A DNA stretch of 64,000 nt from an uncultured Spirochaetaceae bacterium. Its GTDB lineage: Bacteria > Spirochaetota > Spirochaetia > Sphaerochaetales > Sphaerochaetaceae. This document shows, in pieces, positions 7,980-16,290 of this stretch. A model generated the notes under the pieces. The model did not search any database. It was not told the origin of the DNA and was given only the letters and a program-made list of their open reading frames with translations. The stretch lies in NCBI GenBank assembly GCA_944392965.1, contig CALXYM010000001.1:310001-374000 (forward strand), written 5' to 3'. Numbering within the stretch: the stretch's first letter is position 1; each line of letters begins with the position of its first letter. The position numbers were made by a program, and so were the translations under genes.

Positions 7980-8688
7980 TATTCCCTCCTTCCGATACTG
8001 TGAACTTATAATATGCTGGATTGAAGATGGACCTGTCATACTGTATGGGCCTTCCATCTTCAAGGTATGCCGTACTCTCTAAAAGTATTCCTGCTGAGAC
8101 CTCTTTTATTTTTAACAGTTTTGTCACTTCTTTCTCTGGTATCAGAGCTGAGATTGAGAATATGTTCTTGCCTATGTTCTTCTCATATATTCTTGTATAG
8201 AGGGAGAAGAATGACTCTTTTTCCAGATCATAGCTGTGCATCAATTCACTGGTTTCCAGACGGACATAGGTATCCATTACGGCAATAGGTATACCCCTTA
8301 TGATTCTTACCCGCCTGAAATGCCATACGTCTTTTTCCACATCTTTTAAAAGAAGCTCTTTTCTTATTACGGAATCTGCTTCTATCTGTTCATCAAGGCT
8401 TAATCTAGATGTCACTTCAATCCCGTTCTGTTTAAGGTGCTGGGAGAATCCGAGCGCCGAATTGCCAGAACGGAACTGCATCGGCTTGGAGGCGAATGTC
8501 CCTTTGCCATGTACACGGACCACATAACCTGCGTCCGAAAGTTCTTCCAGCGCCCGTCGTATCGTTATCCTGCTGACATCATATATTGAACAGAGCTCAA
8601 GCTCCGACGGAAGAAGGAAACCTTCTGCCCATATCCCGTTCGTTATCCTGTTCTTTATGTCCTCTATAACTTTCTGATACTTTGTCAC
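7960..8688 (-). CDS. GntR family regulator with UTRA domain
   Basis: 242 residues. The N-terminal winged helix is typical (LPSELELCSIYDVSRITIRRAL, then GKGTFAS at the wing), followed by a UTRA effector-binding domain (HFRRVRIIRGIPIAVMDTYV). HutC-subfamily regulators of this type bind a small ligand, often a phosphorylated sugar or histidine-like compound, and repress transport operons. The gene is convergent with, and overlaps by 20 bases, the LOG gene, so it most likely controls the 785-7979 operon. I found no confident operator near the 712-740 promoter. Confidence 0.88.
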   Translation of the reverse strand: MTKYQKVIEDIKNRITNGIWAEGFLLPSELELCSIYDVSRITIRRALEELSDAGYVVRVHGKGTFASKPMQFRSGNSALGFSQHLKQNGIEVTSRLSLDEQIEADSVIRKELLLKDVEKDVWHFRRVRIIRGIPIAVMDTYVRLETSELMHSYDLEKESFFSLYTRIYEKNIGKNIFSISALIPEKEVTKLLKIKEVSAGILLESTAYLEDGRPIQYDRSIFNPAYYKFTVSEGGNITPTSL

Positions 8689-9067
8689 TCTGATATTTTA
8701 TCATACGGAAAATGTATTTTCCATTATCGGTTTGTTTATAGCAACGATTTTTCTGAGATGAAAAAGGTGTATCCCATCCTAAGATGGGAGAGGAATGTTG
8801 TATATCCACTTAAAGATAATATGTGTGCTTCTCTTGATTTCAATTGTTGGAGATAAACTGGGATAGTTTTCCTTTGATGAAGGGTATGGCCATGGCATTC
8901 GTATATCCTCTTTTCTCCTGCATTTCACGGGGAAACACATGTTCATTACCTGTTTCAGGTCTATTATTATTTTTATTTAAGATAAATGCTTGATATTGTA
9001 TAATAATTAGGGTACAAGTGAAGAGGCAATTTTATTTGTAGTTATCATTGTTTTTTAGGAGGGTTTA
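8689..9067. other. gene-free stretch with a hairpin and promoter
   Basis: No coding frame is convincing here. TCCCATC at 8772-8778 pairs exactly with GATGGGA at 8783-8789 over a 4-base loop, upstream of the GntR gene on its own strand. TATAAT at 8999-9004 is the probable -10 box for the amino-acid importer; its -35 box is poor. TAGGAGG at about 9057-9063 is the ribosome site for the ATG at 9068. Confidence 0.5.
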
Positions 9068-10177
9068 ATGATAGAGATTAAGCACCTTAAAAAAGAATTT
9101 GATGATGATACGGTCCCGCTGAAAGACATAAGTATCACGATAAACGATGGTGATGTGATATCCATTATCGGACCGTCTGGAACTGGAAAATCAACCCTGC
9201 TTAGATGTATCAACATGCTTACCGAACCCACGGAGGGAAGTATTATCGTGGACGGGCAGGATATTACACAAAAAGGCTGTAATCTCAATGAGATAAGAAA
9301 GAAGATGGGAATGGTGTTCCAGTCTTTCAATCTTTTCGGCCATCTGACGATAATCGAGAACATCATGAATCCCCAGATCACCTTACTTGGAAGGAGCAGA
9401 CAGGAAGCGTATGATAAGGCAATGTACCTGTTGCAACAGGTCGGTCTAGCCTCAAAGGTGTTCGCATATCCAGATGAGCTTTCTGGGGGACAGCAGCAGA
9501 GAATAGCGATTGCCCGTACCCTTGCGATGGATCCGGATATCATACTGTTCGATGAGCCTACGAGTGCTCTTGATCCCTCGATGATCGGGGAGGTGCAGTC
9601 TGTAATAAAGATGCTTGCAAAAAGTGGAAGGACGATGATGATTGTCACTCACGAGATGGATTTTGCAAGGAAGATCTCCAACCGCATCATTTTCATGTAT
9701 GATGGCTACATTTATGAGGAGGGAACGCCGAAGCAGATTTTCGAGCATCCTCAGAAGGAGATTACCAAACGTTTTATCCAGCGGCTTTCTTCTCTTACAT
9801 ATAAGATCACATCTGCTGATTTTGACATTGAGGCGATGAATGAGGAGCTCCTTGCGTATGGAGAGAAGCTGCTTATTGAAGCGGAGCGTCTCAGTAAGCT
9901 TGCCCTTGCCTTTGAAGAGATATGTATGAACAACCTCATTCCTTCCTCTGATAATCCGGATATCCTCATGAAAGTGGAGTATTCAGAGAAGCTCGATATC
10001 CTCACTATGCTTATCTGCTATAAGGGAGAGAGGTTTGATGTGAATACATCAGGAAGCAAGCTCTTTTTAGATCTTCTTGCAGAGCCGACTACGGAAGTCC
10101 GTCAGGATGACATCGCGGATGACCCGATGGGCTATGAGCATATGATTTCAATGCGTTTCAGATGGGTGGAGGAGTAA
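9068..10177 (+). CDS. amino-acid-type ABC ATPase with extra C-terminal domain
   Basis: 369 residues, about 125 longer than ordinary GlnQ/HisP ATPases. The first 240 residues are a standard polar amino-acid ATPase: Walker A GPSGTGKST (residues about 37-45), Q-loop MVFQSFNLFGHLT, signature LSGGQQQR, Walker B IILFDEPTSALD and switch His in IVTHEMDFAR. The C-terminal part contains AFEEICMNNLIPSSDN, an N-box-like EE..NN pattern, then a strand pair ending in CYKGERFDVN. By eye this resembles the HATPase fold of RsbW-like anti-sigma proteins in degenerate form; the resemblance is weak. It powers the fused binding-protein/permease encoded next. Confidence 0.9.
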   Translation: MIEIKHLKKEFDDDTVPLKDISITINDGDVISIIGPSGTGKSTLLRCINMLTEPTEGSIIVDGQDITQKGCNLNEIRKKMGMVFQSFNLFGHLTIIENIMNPQITLLGRSRQEAYDKAMYLLQQVGLASKVFAYPDELSGGQQQRIAIARTLAMDPDIILFDEPTSALDPSMIGEVQSVIKMLAKSGRTMMIVTHEMDFARKISNRIIFMYDGYIYEEGTPKQIFEHPQKEITKRFIQRLSSLTYKITSADFDIEAMNEELLAYGEKLLIEAERLSKLALAFEEICMNNLIPSSDNPDILMKVEYSEKLDILTMLICYKGERFDVNTSGSKLFLDLLAEPTTEVRQDDIADDPMGYEHMISMRFRWVEE

Positions 10178-10179
10178 TG

Positions 10180-11685
10180 ATGAAAAAGCTGACGGTATTC
10201 TTATTTTCTCTTTTATTTATCTCCCTCTCCATTTTTGCAGATGTTAAATATGAGACGATAGAGGATTTAAACGGGAAGAACATCGGTGTCCAGACTGCCG
10301 TTTTGTATGAGGAGCTGATTCAGGACAGGGTCCCTGATAGCACCATCCAGTACTATACGATGCCTAATGATATGATTCTTGCCCTCACTTCGGGAAAAGT
10401 GGATGCATATCTTATCGAAGAGGTGAGCTACGGCGTTCAGAAGAAGAATCATCCTGAACTTGAGGTTCTGGAAGAACCTGCGGGGTACATAAATGCAACC
10501 TGTATCATCGGTAACAATGAAAGGCAGGACAGACTTCTTAGCGAATTGAACGCATTTATCGCAGAAAGTCATGAGAATGGTCTTCTCGATGAGCTCTATG
10601 ACTATTGGATCACGGATTTCGATCCTGTGAATGACACATGTGACATCACTGGATTCACAGGAGAAAACGGGACAATAGCTGTTGCTGTTGAAGGTGGATA
10701 TGAGCCGTTCTCTTTCATCAGTAACGGAAACATCTCCGGATTCGATGTTGATTTCATCTGCCGTTTCGCACGTGCATACGGTTATACCCCGGAGTTCTAT
10801 GAGGTCCCATTTGAGGCTATCGCTCCCGGTGTTGAGAGCGGTAAATATGATATCGGTATGAATATCGTCGTAAGTGAGGAGCGTAATGAGACTGGAACGC
10901 TTTCCGACGTGTATTACTCGACTCCAATACGGCTTGTCATCTTAGGTGAGGATGAGTCGGGACTCACTTTCTTTGAGCAGCTCGGACAGAGCTTTGAGAA
11001 GACTTTCTTAAGGGAATCCAGATGGAAGCTCTTTGTCCAGGGGGCGGGTGTGACGGTTCTCATCACGATTACCTCCATCCTCGTAGGTACGGCCCTCGGC
11101 TTTGTTGTCTATATGCTCTGCAGAAAGGGCAATAAGGTGATGAATGGTGCAACGAACTTCTTCCTCTGGCTTATTCATGGAATGCCGACAGTACTTCTGT
11201 TGATGATCCTTTATTATATCATATTCGGATCCTCATCCCTCAGTGGCACATGGGTCTCGGTTGTCGGTTTCTCTCTCATGTTCGCCTGTTCAATGATTGA
11301 TATGCTCCGTGTGGGGTGTAATGCGATCGGAAAGGGTCAGAGGGAGGCATCCCGAGCTCTGGGGTATTCAGATGGACAGAGCTTTTTCCGCATAATCCTG
11401 CCTCAGGCTGCGCAGCATTTCCTCCCCATATACCGCAATGAGGTCGTAACCTTGATCAAGGAGACGTCAGTCGTTGGTTATATTGCTGTCCTTGACCTTA
11501 CTAAGATAAGTGATCTTGTAAGAAGCAGAACGTATGAGGCGTTCTTCCCTCTGATCGTGACTGCGATAATGTATTTCGTGATCTCCGCGATTCTTACTAG
11601 GCTTGTAACCCTAGTTGAACATGCGATTGATCCTAAGAGAAGAAAGAAGGATAAGATTCTTAAAGGTATAAAGGAAGTAGAGTAA
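10180..11685 (+). CDS. fused amino-acid ABC binding protein and permease
   Basis: 501 residues from the ATG at 10180, chosen for its position 5 bases after GGAGGAG; an ATG at 10177 overlaps the stop of the ATPase gene. A signal peptide (MKKLTVFLFSLLFISLSIFA) is followed by about 260 extracytoplasmic residues of SBP family 3, then a permease with helices from about residue 285 and the coupling segment QREASRALGYSDGQSFFRIILP near residue 400. The SBP lobes appear in swapped order: DLNGKNIGVQTA and LTSGKVDAYLIEE, normally lobe 2, precede YEPFSFISNGNISGFDVDF, normally lobe 1. With the upstream ATPase this is a complete two-gene importer for a polar amino acid. Confidence 0.88.
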   Translation: MKKLTVFLFSLLFISLSIFADVKYETIEDLNGKNIGVQTAVLYEELIQDRVPDSTIQYYTMPNDMILALTSGKVDAYLIEEVSYGVQKKNHPELEVLEEPAGYINATCIIGNNERQDRLLSELNAFIAESHENGLLDELYDYWITDFDPVNDTCDITGFTGENGTIAVAVEGGYEPFSFISNGNISGFDVDFICRFARAYGYTPEFYEVPFEAIAPGVESGKYDIGMNIVVSEERNETGTLSDVYYSTPIRLVILGEDESGLTFFEQLGQSFEKTFLRESRWKLFVQGAGVTVLITITSILVGTALGFVVYMLCRKGNKVMNGATNFFLWLIHGMPTVLLLMILYYIIFGSSSLSGTWVSVVGFSLMFACSMIDMLRVGCNAIGKGQREASRALGYSDGQSFFRIILPQAAQHFLPIYRNEVVTLIKETSVVGYIAVLDLTKISDLVRSRTYEAFFPLIVTAIMYFVISAILTRLVTLVEHAIDPKRRKKDKILKGIKEVE

Positions 11686-11694
11686 GCTCTAAGG

Positions 11695-11727
11695 GGGGTG
11701 CCGCAAATAGCGGTAACCCCTTTATCT
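11695..11727 (+). terminator. terminator between convergent genes
   Basis: GGGGT at 11695-11699 pairs with ACCCC at 11716-11720 and CCGC at 11701-11704 pairs with GCGG at 11710-11713, followed by a T-rich tract. It sits between the fused importer gene and the convergent LysR gene and could serve both strands. Confidence 0.7.
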
Positions 11728-11743
11728 TTTTCATTTGACAGTT

Positions 11744-12646
11744 TTAACTGCTATATTTCCCAAGTGTTTCCCTGTAGGTCGCGGTAATTGCCTGCAGAAC
11801 ATCCTTGCGGGAAAAATCTTTGTTATATACAAGTCTCGTCTCCCGTACCATGCTGAGGTTTTCAATCGGTAGTGCGATAAGATTTCCTTTCTTAATTTCT
11901 TTTAAGCATGCGCTCCTGGGAAGAACGGAAAGCCCTAGATTCTTTTTTACAAGGTCTTTTATCGTTGCGATGTTATCTACTTCAATTATGATATTGTAGT
12001 TGTCTGGAGTGTCATTCAGATTTCTAAGCTCTTGATCGAACTGAACTCTGGTCGCTGATGTGGGAAGACGAAGAATTAAAGGTTCTTTTTTCAACTCATC
12101 CAGAGTAATCATGGCGTTATTTGCAAAGGGATGTTCACTCGACATGACACAGACGAGGAAATCGGTATTCAATACCAGGGAACTGAAAGGATCGGGGCAT
12201 CCATTACTTTCCACAATCGCAAGATCTAATTCATAGTCACCAAGTCTAGCATAAAGATTTTTTATGGTATCAGTAATAATCATAATACTTAGTCCATCTG
12301 CATTGCTGCTACATCTTGCAAGAACTTCAGTTGTGAGATTACTTTCTGCAGTATGGGTGATACCAATAGACAGTTTTGTAGGCTGTTGTTCTATATCCGA
12401 AATTTCTTTTATAAGCTTGTTATATAGCACTCCCATCCTTTTGGCGCATTTTACCGCCGCTTCTCCCTCAGGAGTCAGCTCAAGTCCATTCTTTTTCCTG
12501 ATAAACAAAAATACACCGAGTTCTTCTTCCAGCTGGCTTATATGGTGGCTTACAGCCGGTTGGGTAAGACACAGGATTTCTGCGGCTTTCGTAAAATTTC
12601 TAGTCTCTGCGACGGTGATAAGTGTCTGTGTTTTTGTACTAAGCAT
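11744..12646 (-). CDS. LysR family transcriptional regulator
   Basis: 300 residues. The N-terminal winged helix-turn-helix is clear (FTKAAEILCLTQPAVSHHISQLEEELGV), followed by the linker helix with LTPEGEAAV and a periplasmic-binding-protein-like effector domain (residues about 90-295). LysR proteins usually activate a divergent target gene on binding a small inducer. The divergent gene here encodes a CPA2 antiporter at 12758, and a perfect 11-base-arm dyad lies between them at 12685-12713. The inducer is unknown; ion or pH-linked control would fit the target. Confidence 0.9.
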   Translation of the reverse strand: MLSTKTQTLITVAETRNFTKAAEILCLTQPAVSHHISQLEEELGVFLFIRKKNGLELTPEGEAAVKCAKRMGVLYNKLIKEISDIEQQPTKLSIGITHTAESNLTTEVLARCSSNADGLSIMIITDTIKNLYARLGDYELDLAIVESNGCPDPFSSLVLNTDFLVCVMSSEHPFANNAMITLDELKKEPLILRLPTSATRVQFDQELRNLNDTPDNYNIIIEVDNIATIKDLVKKNLGLSVLPRSACLKEIKKGNLIALPIENLSMVRETRLVYNKDFSRKDVLQAITATYRETLGKYSS

Positions 12647-12684
12647 AACAATAATTCTTCATAAAATTTTTTTATAGATTTAGA

Positions 12685-12713
12685 AAAATAAATAATTTTA
12701 CTTTATTTATTTT
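12685..12713. promoter_or_regulatory. inverted repeat between LysR gene and antiporter gene
   Basis: AAAATAAATAA at 12685-12695 is exactly complementary to TTATTTATTTT at 12703-12713 around a 7-base centre. It lies in the 111-base divergent intergenic space and is a likely LysR-binding site, although the arms are pure A/T. Confidence 0.45.
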
Positions 12714-12757
12714 CGAGTATACCATGAATCCAATATTTTTCAAGGAGGTATTTCTAG

Positions 12758-14194
12758 GTGACACAGCTCATAAGAAATGCGATGCTTTCCAATTCAATTG
12801 CATCTGTAATCATATCAATAGCCTTAATGCTTTTCTTGGGCTTTTCGATGACACGTGTTACAAAGTGCCTCAAGCTTCCTAACGTAACTGCCTATATCAT
12901 AACAGGTATTTTAATTGGTCCTTACTGTTTGAATCTTATTCCTGAGACTTTTGTTGAAGGGACGGATTTCCTGTCTGATATCGCATTGGCCTTCATAGCA
13001 TTCAGCACAGGAGAATTTTTCCGTATTACAACGCTTAAGCAGAACGGAATGAAAATCGTAATTCTTACGATATTGGAAGCCTGTATGGCATCAGTTGTCG
13101 TATTTATAGTCACTTATTTTCTCCTTGGTGTAAATATTGCATTCTCCATCGTCCTTTCTGCCTTGGCATCGGCAACCGCACCAGCTTCTACGATGATGAC
13201 GATAAGGCAGACGGGATCTCATGGGGAGTTTGTCGACACTCTCTTACAGGTCGTTGCTCTCGATGATGCTGTTGGCCTCGTGCTTTACAGCGTTGCGATA
13301 TCCCTTGCCGTAGCGCTTAACCAGGGCACACGAGTTGATGCTCTGAGCATATTACAGCCTATTGCCGTAAACTGTGGAGTATTCGTTCTTGGCAGCGTAT
13401 TCGGCTTACTTCTAAAGCTTCTTCTTTTGAAGAAACATTCAGATGATAATCGTCTTATCATATCCGTTTCCATGATCTTTGCATTCTGCGGAGTATGCTC
13501 GGTCCTTGGTGTCTCCCCGCTGTTAGGCTGCATGGCGATGGGTACTGTCTATATAAATGTGACGGAAGATAATAAGCTTTTCATGCAGCTTAATTACTTC
13601 ACGCCTCCAATATTACAGCTTTTTTTCATAAGATCCGGTCTTGCTTTCAAACTTGATATGTTAACTGGTGGTGCCGTGAGTCTCGGAAGCGTCTCTCTTC
13701 TTGTAATCGGGGTGTTCTATTTCATCTCGAGAATTGTTGGAAAATACGCAGGCGCGACTCTTGGAGCGATTATAACGGGAAGGCCAAAGGAAGTGAGGAA
13801 CTACCTTGGACTTGCACTGATTCCTCAGGCCGGAGTCGCAATAGGTCTTGCTGCCCTTGGCGCAAGAACACTTGGAGGTGGGGCAGGTGCGGCTCTTGAG
13901 ACCGTTATTCTCGCATCCAGCGTACTCTATGAGCTCTTAGGACCAGGATGCGCAAAACTCTCACTATATCTTTCACACTCATATTCAACGAAGCTTGAAG
14001 AGATGGTTCCAGAAGAAAAACTGCCAGTAAAAAAAGCAAGTGCGGTTGAACTCCTAATTGAACGCATAGAGGCTATTCAGAAAGATATTGCAGGTAAAAA
14101 TGAAATATCTCCAGAGGAAGAGGCTTTCCAGGAGGCATCTGAAGAGTACTATGCGGCAACACTTGCAGTAAGAGGAAGGAGGAATGGACTATGA
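12758..14194 (+). CDS. CPA2 family cation:proton antiporter
   Basis: 478 residues from a GTG start with AAGGAGG at about 12741-12747. Twelve or so membrane helices fill residues 15-420, with features of the Na+/H+ exchanger (KefB/NapA) family: CLKLPNVTAYIITGILIGP at the first repeat, the TAPASTMMTIRQ unwound helix and LDDAVGLVLYSVAIS carrying the paired Asp that binds the cation. The C-terminal 70 residues are hydrophilic and charged. It would exchange Na+ or K+ for H+ across the inner membrane. The next gene overlaps by 4 bases (ATGA), so the MgtC-like protein is co-translated. Confidence 0.9.
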   Translation: MTQLIRNAMLSNSIASVIISIALMLFLGFSMTRVTKCLKLPNVTAYIITGILIGPYCLNLIPETFVEGTDFLSDIALAFIAFSTGEFFRITTLKQNGMKIVILTILEACMASVVVFIVTYFLLGVNIAFSIVLSALASATAPASTMMTIRQTGSHGEFVDTLLQVVALDDAVGLVLYSVAISLAVALNQGTRVDALSILQPIAVNCGVFVLGSVFGLLLKLLLLKKHSDDNRLIISVSMIFAFCGVCSVLGVSPLLGCMAMGTVYINVTEDNKLFMQLNYFTPPILQLFFIRSGLAFKLDMLTGGAVSLGSVSLLVIGVFYFISRIVGKYAGATLGAIITGRPKEVRNYLGLALIPQAGVAIGLAALGARTLGGGAGAALETVILASSVLYELLGPGCAKLSLYLSHSYSTKLEEMVPEEKLPVKKASAVELLIERIEAIQKDIAGKNEISPEEEAFQEASEEYYAATLAVRGRRNGL

Positions 14195-14889
14195 GTGACC
14201 TGAGTCAGTACATGTTTGAAATAAACACATATTCCATTGTTTTCAGGATCGTTCTATCTGTAATCCTGGCATCCATAGCAGGATATGAAAGATCTCTTAA
14301 AAGACATACTGCGGGAATGAGAACTTTCATTGCCGTTTCAATTGCATCCACGACAGGGGCGATAATCGACTGTTATTTAAGAAAAATTGGTAATCCCTCT
14401 TCCTGGATTATCCCTGCAATAATTATAAGTGTTGCTGTAATATCCTGTCCATCGATATTCTATAGCTCGAAAGGAAGGATCATGGGGCTGACAACTTCTG
14501 CCGGACTCTGGACTTGCAGTATCATTGGAATTGCAATCGGTATGGGGCTGTATGTACTCTCAATCGTCTCTTTTCTGGCTTTGATCTGTACTCTCTCCAT
14601 AGTTTCGACCTTAGAGCTTTACCTGAGAGACAGATCGAACCATCTTGAAGTTCAGCTTGAGCTTAAAAATAAAAATGATCTCGAGAATTTCTCTACGACG
14701 ATCAGACGTCTTGGTATGAGAATTGATGATATAGAGCTCAATCCTGCATATTTGAATTCAGGACTCAGCGTGTATACCGTTGCCTTTACTATTAGCAGCA
14801 ATGAACTCAAGAAATATAAGAAACACAGTGAGATCATTGAGGCTTTGAAGTCTCTTGATTACATATCGCATATTGAAGAGATTGAGTAA
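14191..14889 (+). CDS. MgtC/SapB family membrane protein
   Basis: 232 residues. The N-terminal 130 residues hold four membrane helices with the MgtC signature, including GYERSLKRHTAGMRTFIAVS (conserved GxERxxxxxxAGxRT) and a helix-breaking Pro/Gly pattern. The C-terminal 90 residues form an ACT-like cytoplasmic domain. MgtC proteins affect Mg2+ or acid adaptation and the membrane ATPase; the exact function of this subfamily is not known. Coupling with the upstream antiporter suggests a joint ion-homeostasis role. Confidence 0.88.
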   Translation: MSDLSQYMFEINTYSIVFRIVLSVILASIAGYERSLKRHTAGMRTFIAVSIASTTGAIIDCYLRKIGNPSSWIIPAIIISVAVISCPSIFYSSKGRIMGLTTSAGLWTCSIIGIAIGMGLYVLSIVSFLALICTLSIVSTLELYLRDRSNHLEVQLELKNKNDLENFSTTIRRLGMRIDDIELNPAYLNSGLSVYTVAFTISSNELKKYKKHSEIIEALKSLDYISHIEEIE

Positions 14890-14957
14890 CCGGTTCAAGA
14901 TGGGATAGGCTTACCGGATCTGCCCTTTCCTAAGGGAAAGATAAAAAGAAATATTCA

Positions 14958-14994
14958 TTGGTTTTCTCTGCTTCACTGTGATATCCTATCTACA
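14958..14994 (+). promoter_or_regulatory. promoter abutting the epimerase start codon
   Basis: TTGGTT at 14958-14963, an 18-base spacer and an extended -10 box (TGA then TATCCT at 14982-14987) lie directly before the ATG at 14994. Transcription would begin at about the start codon itself, and no Shine-Dalgarno sequence is visible, so the mRNA may be leaderless. Confidence 0.4.
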
Positions 14995-16172
14995 TGGAAA
15001 GTTTGAAGCAGTTACGTGATAGATATTATAAGGAACTGACAGGTAACATACTCCCGTTCTGGCTACAGTATGGCCTTGACAGGGAAAACGGTGGTATCAG
15101 GACAGGGGTGGATAGGGATGGATCCCTTTTAGAAAGTGATAAATCCGTCTGGTTTCAGGGACGTGCTCTATGGGTTTTCTCAACGGCATACAATCAGATA
15201 GATAAGAGAAGAGAGTATTTAGAAGCGGCGGACCTGATTGTGAAATTCATCGATGCGCATTGCTTTGACACAGATGGACGGATGTTCTTCAGAGTGACGG
15301 CAGACGGTCGTCCCGTCATAAAGAGGATAAGGTATTTCTTCAGTGAGACGTTTGCCATAATCGGCTATGCCGCATATGCCATTGCATCAGGAAAGGATGA
15401 GTATAAGGCAAAGGCTTTAGAGCTCTATGAACGGGCGAAAGCCGTAAGGGACACGCCGGGAATCCTTACCCCGAAGTTCGATTCCTCAGTCCGACCGATG
15501 AGAGGACACGCTGACTCGATGATCATGATCAATGTGCTTTCCGAACTCAGAAAGGCTATTCCTGAAAAGGCTGATTATCTTACAAAGGAGATTGACAGGG
15601 AGATTGGAACATGTATGAGGTATTTCATACGCCCTGAAATGAAGACCGTGCTGGAGACCGTCGGCCCGGATGGGGAATTCCTTTCAGATCATTTTGAAGG
15701 CAGGATAGTAAATCCAGGTCATGCAATCGAAGGATCGTGGTTCATAATGGAGGAAGGGGCAGAGAGAGGACGCAAGGATTATGTCGAGACGGGGCTCAAT
15801 GTCCTTGACTGGATGTGGAATGCAGGATGGGATGAAGAGTATGGTGGAGGAATAATCCAGTATCGTGATGTCCTTGGCAAGAGTTTGAGTGAGTATCATC
15901 AGGATATGAAATTCTGGTGGCCCCAGTGTGAGGCCATGATTGCATCGATGATGGCTTATAAACTGACAGGGAATGCATCTTACCTTGAACGCTTCAATAC
16001 CGTAGATGAATATGTATCAAAACATTTCATCGATACCGAATTTGGAGAGTGGTATGGCTATCTTCATAGGGATGGAAGCCTTGCAACACCTTTGAAAGGT
16101 AATCTTTATAAAGGTCCTTTCCATATTCCAAGAATGTATATGAAGGTCATCGAGATCATCGACAGCATCTGA
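14994..16172 (+). CDS. N-acylglucosamine 2-epimerase (AGE/RnBP) family
   Basis: 392 residues, normal for this cytoplasmic (alpha/alpha)6-barrel family, which interconverts N-acetylglucosamine and N-acetylmannosamine or epimerises/isomerises related hexoses and cellobiose. Landmarks are NGGIRTGVDRDGSLLESDKS, the VWFQGRALWVFSTAY helix, the active-site stretch NPGHAIEGSWFIME around residue 240 and MKFWWPQCEAMIA near residue 305. It is transcribed alone: a strong terminator follows at 16181. The adjacent sugar importer operon is a plausible functional partner, perhaps through sialic-acid or manno-oligosaccharide breakdown, but this cannot be decided from sequence. Confidence 0.88.
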   Translation: MESLKQLRDRYYKELTGNILPFWLQYGLDRENGGIRTGVDRDGSLLESDKSVWFQGRALWVFSTAYNQIDKRREYLEAADLIVKFIDAHCFDTDGRMFFRVTADGRPVIKRIRYFFSETFAIIGYAAYAIASGKDEYKAKALELYERAKAVRDTPGILTPKFDSSVRPMRGHADSMIMINVLSELRKAIPEKADYLTKEIDREIGTCMRYFIRPEMKTVLETVGPDGEFLSDHFEGRIVNPGHAIEGSWFIMEEGAERGRKDYVETGLNVLDWMWNAGWDEEYGGGIIQYRDVLGKSLSEYHQDMKFWWPQCEAMIASMMAYKLTGNASYLERFNTVDEYVSKHFIDTEFGEWYGYLHRDGSLATPLKGNLYKGPFHIPRMYMKVIEIIDSI

Positions 16173-16180
16173 TTTTAACG

Positions 16181-16206
16181 GCGTCCGTTTTTTGGACGCT
16201 TTTTAT
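16181..16206 (+). terminator. intrinsic terminator after the epimerase gene
   Basis: GCGTCC at 16181-16186 pairs with GGACGC at 16194-16199 and is followed directly by a T-rich run from 16200. Confidence 0.85.
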
Positions 16207-16229
16207 TTTTTATTGGTAAGATAATTTTC

Positions 16230-16276
16230 TTGACCGTTTGGAAATCCGTGTTACAATATGATTAATCAATTAATCA
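16230..16276 (+). promoter_or_regulatory. promoter and LacI-type operator of the sugar operon
   Basis: TTGACC at 16230-16235 and TACAAT at 16252-16257 are 16 bases apart. TGATTAAT at 16259-16266 pairs with ATTAATCA at 16269-16276 across two central bases, just at the expected transcription start. The position suits repression by the LacI protein encoded at the end of the operon (20678). AGGAGG follows for the ATG at 16291. Confidence 0.6.
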
Positions 16277-16290
16277 AAAAAGGAGGAATT

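Noticed and set aside
9055-9648. 197-codon minus-strand frame
   Set aside because: It is antisense to the ABC ATPase domain and has no motif of its own.
14925-14940. CTTTCC/GGAAAG hairpin as terminator of the antiporter operon
   Set aside because: The stem is short and no T-run follows on the + strand; too weak to list as a terminator.
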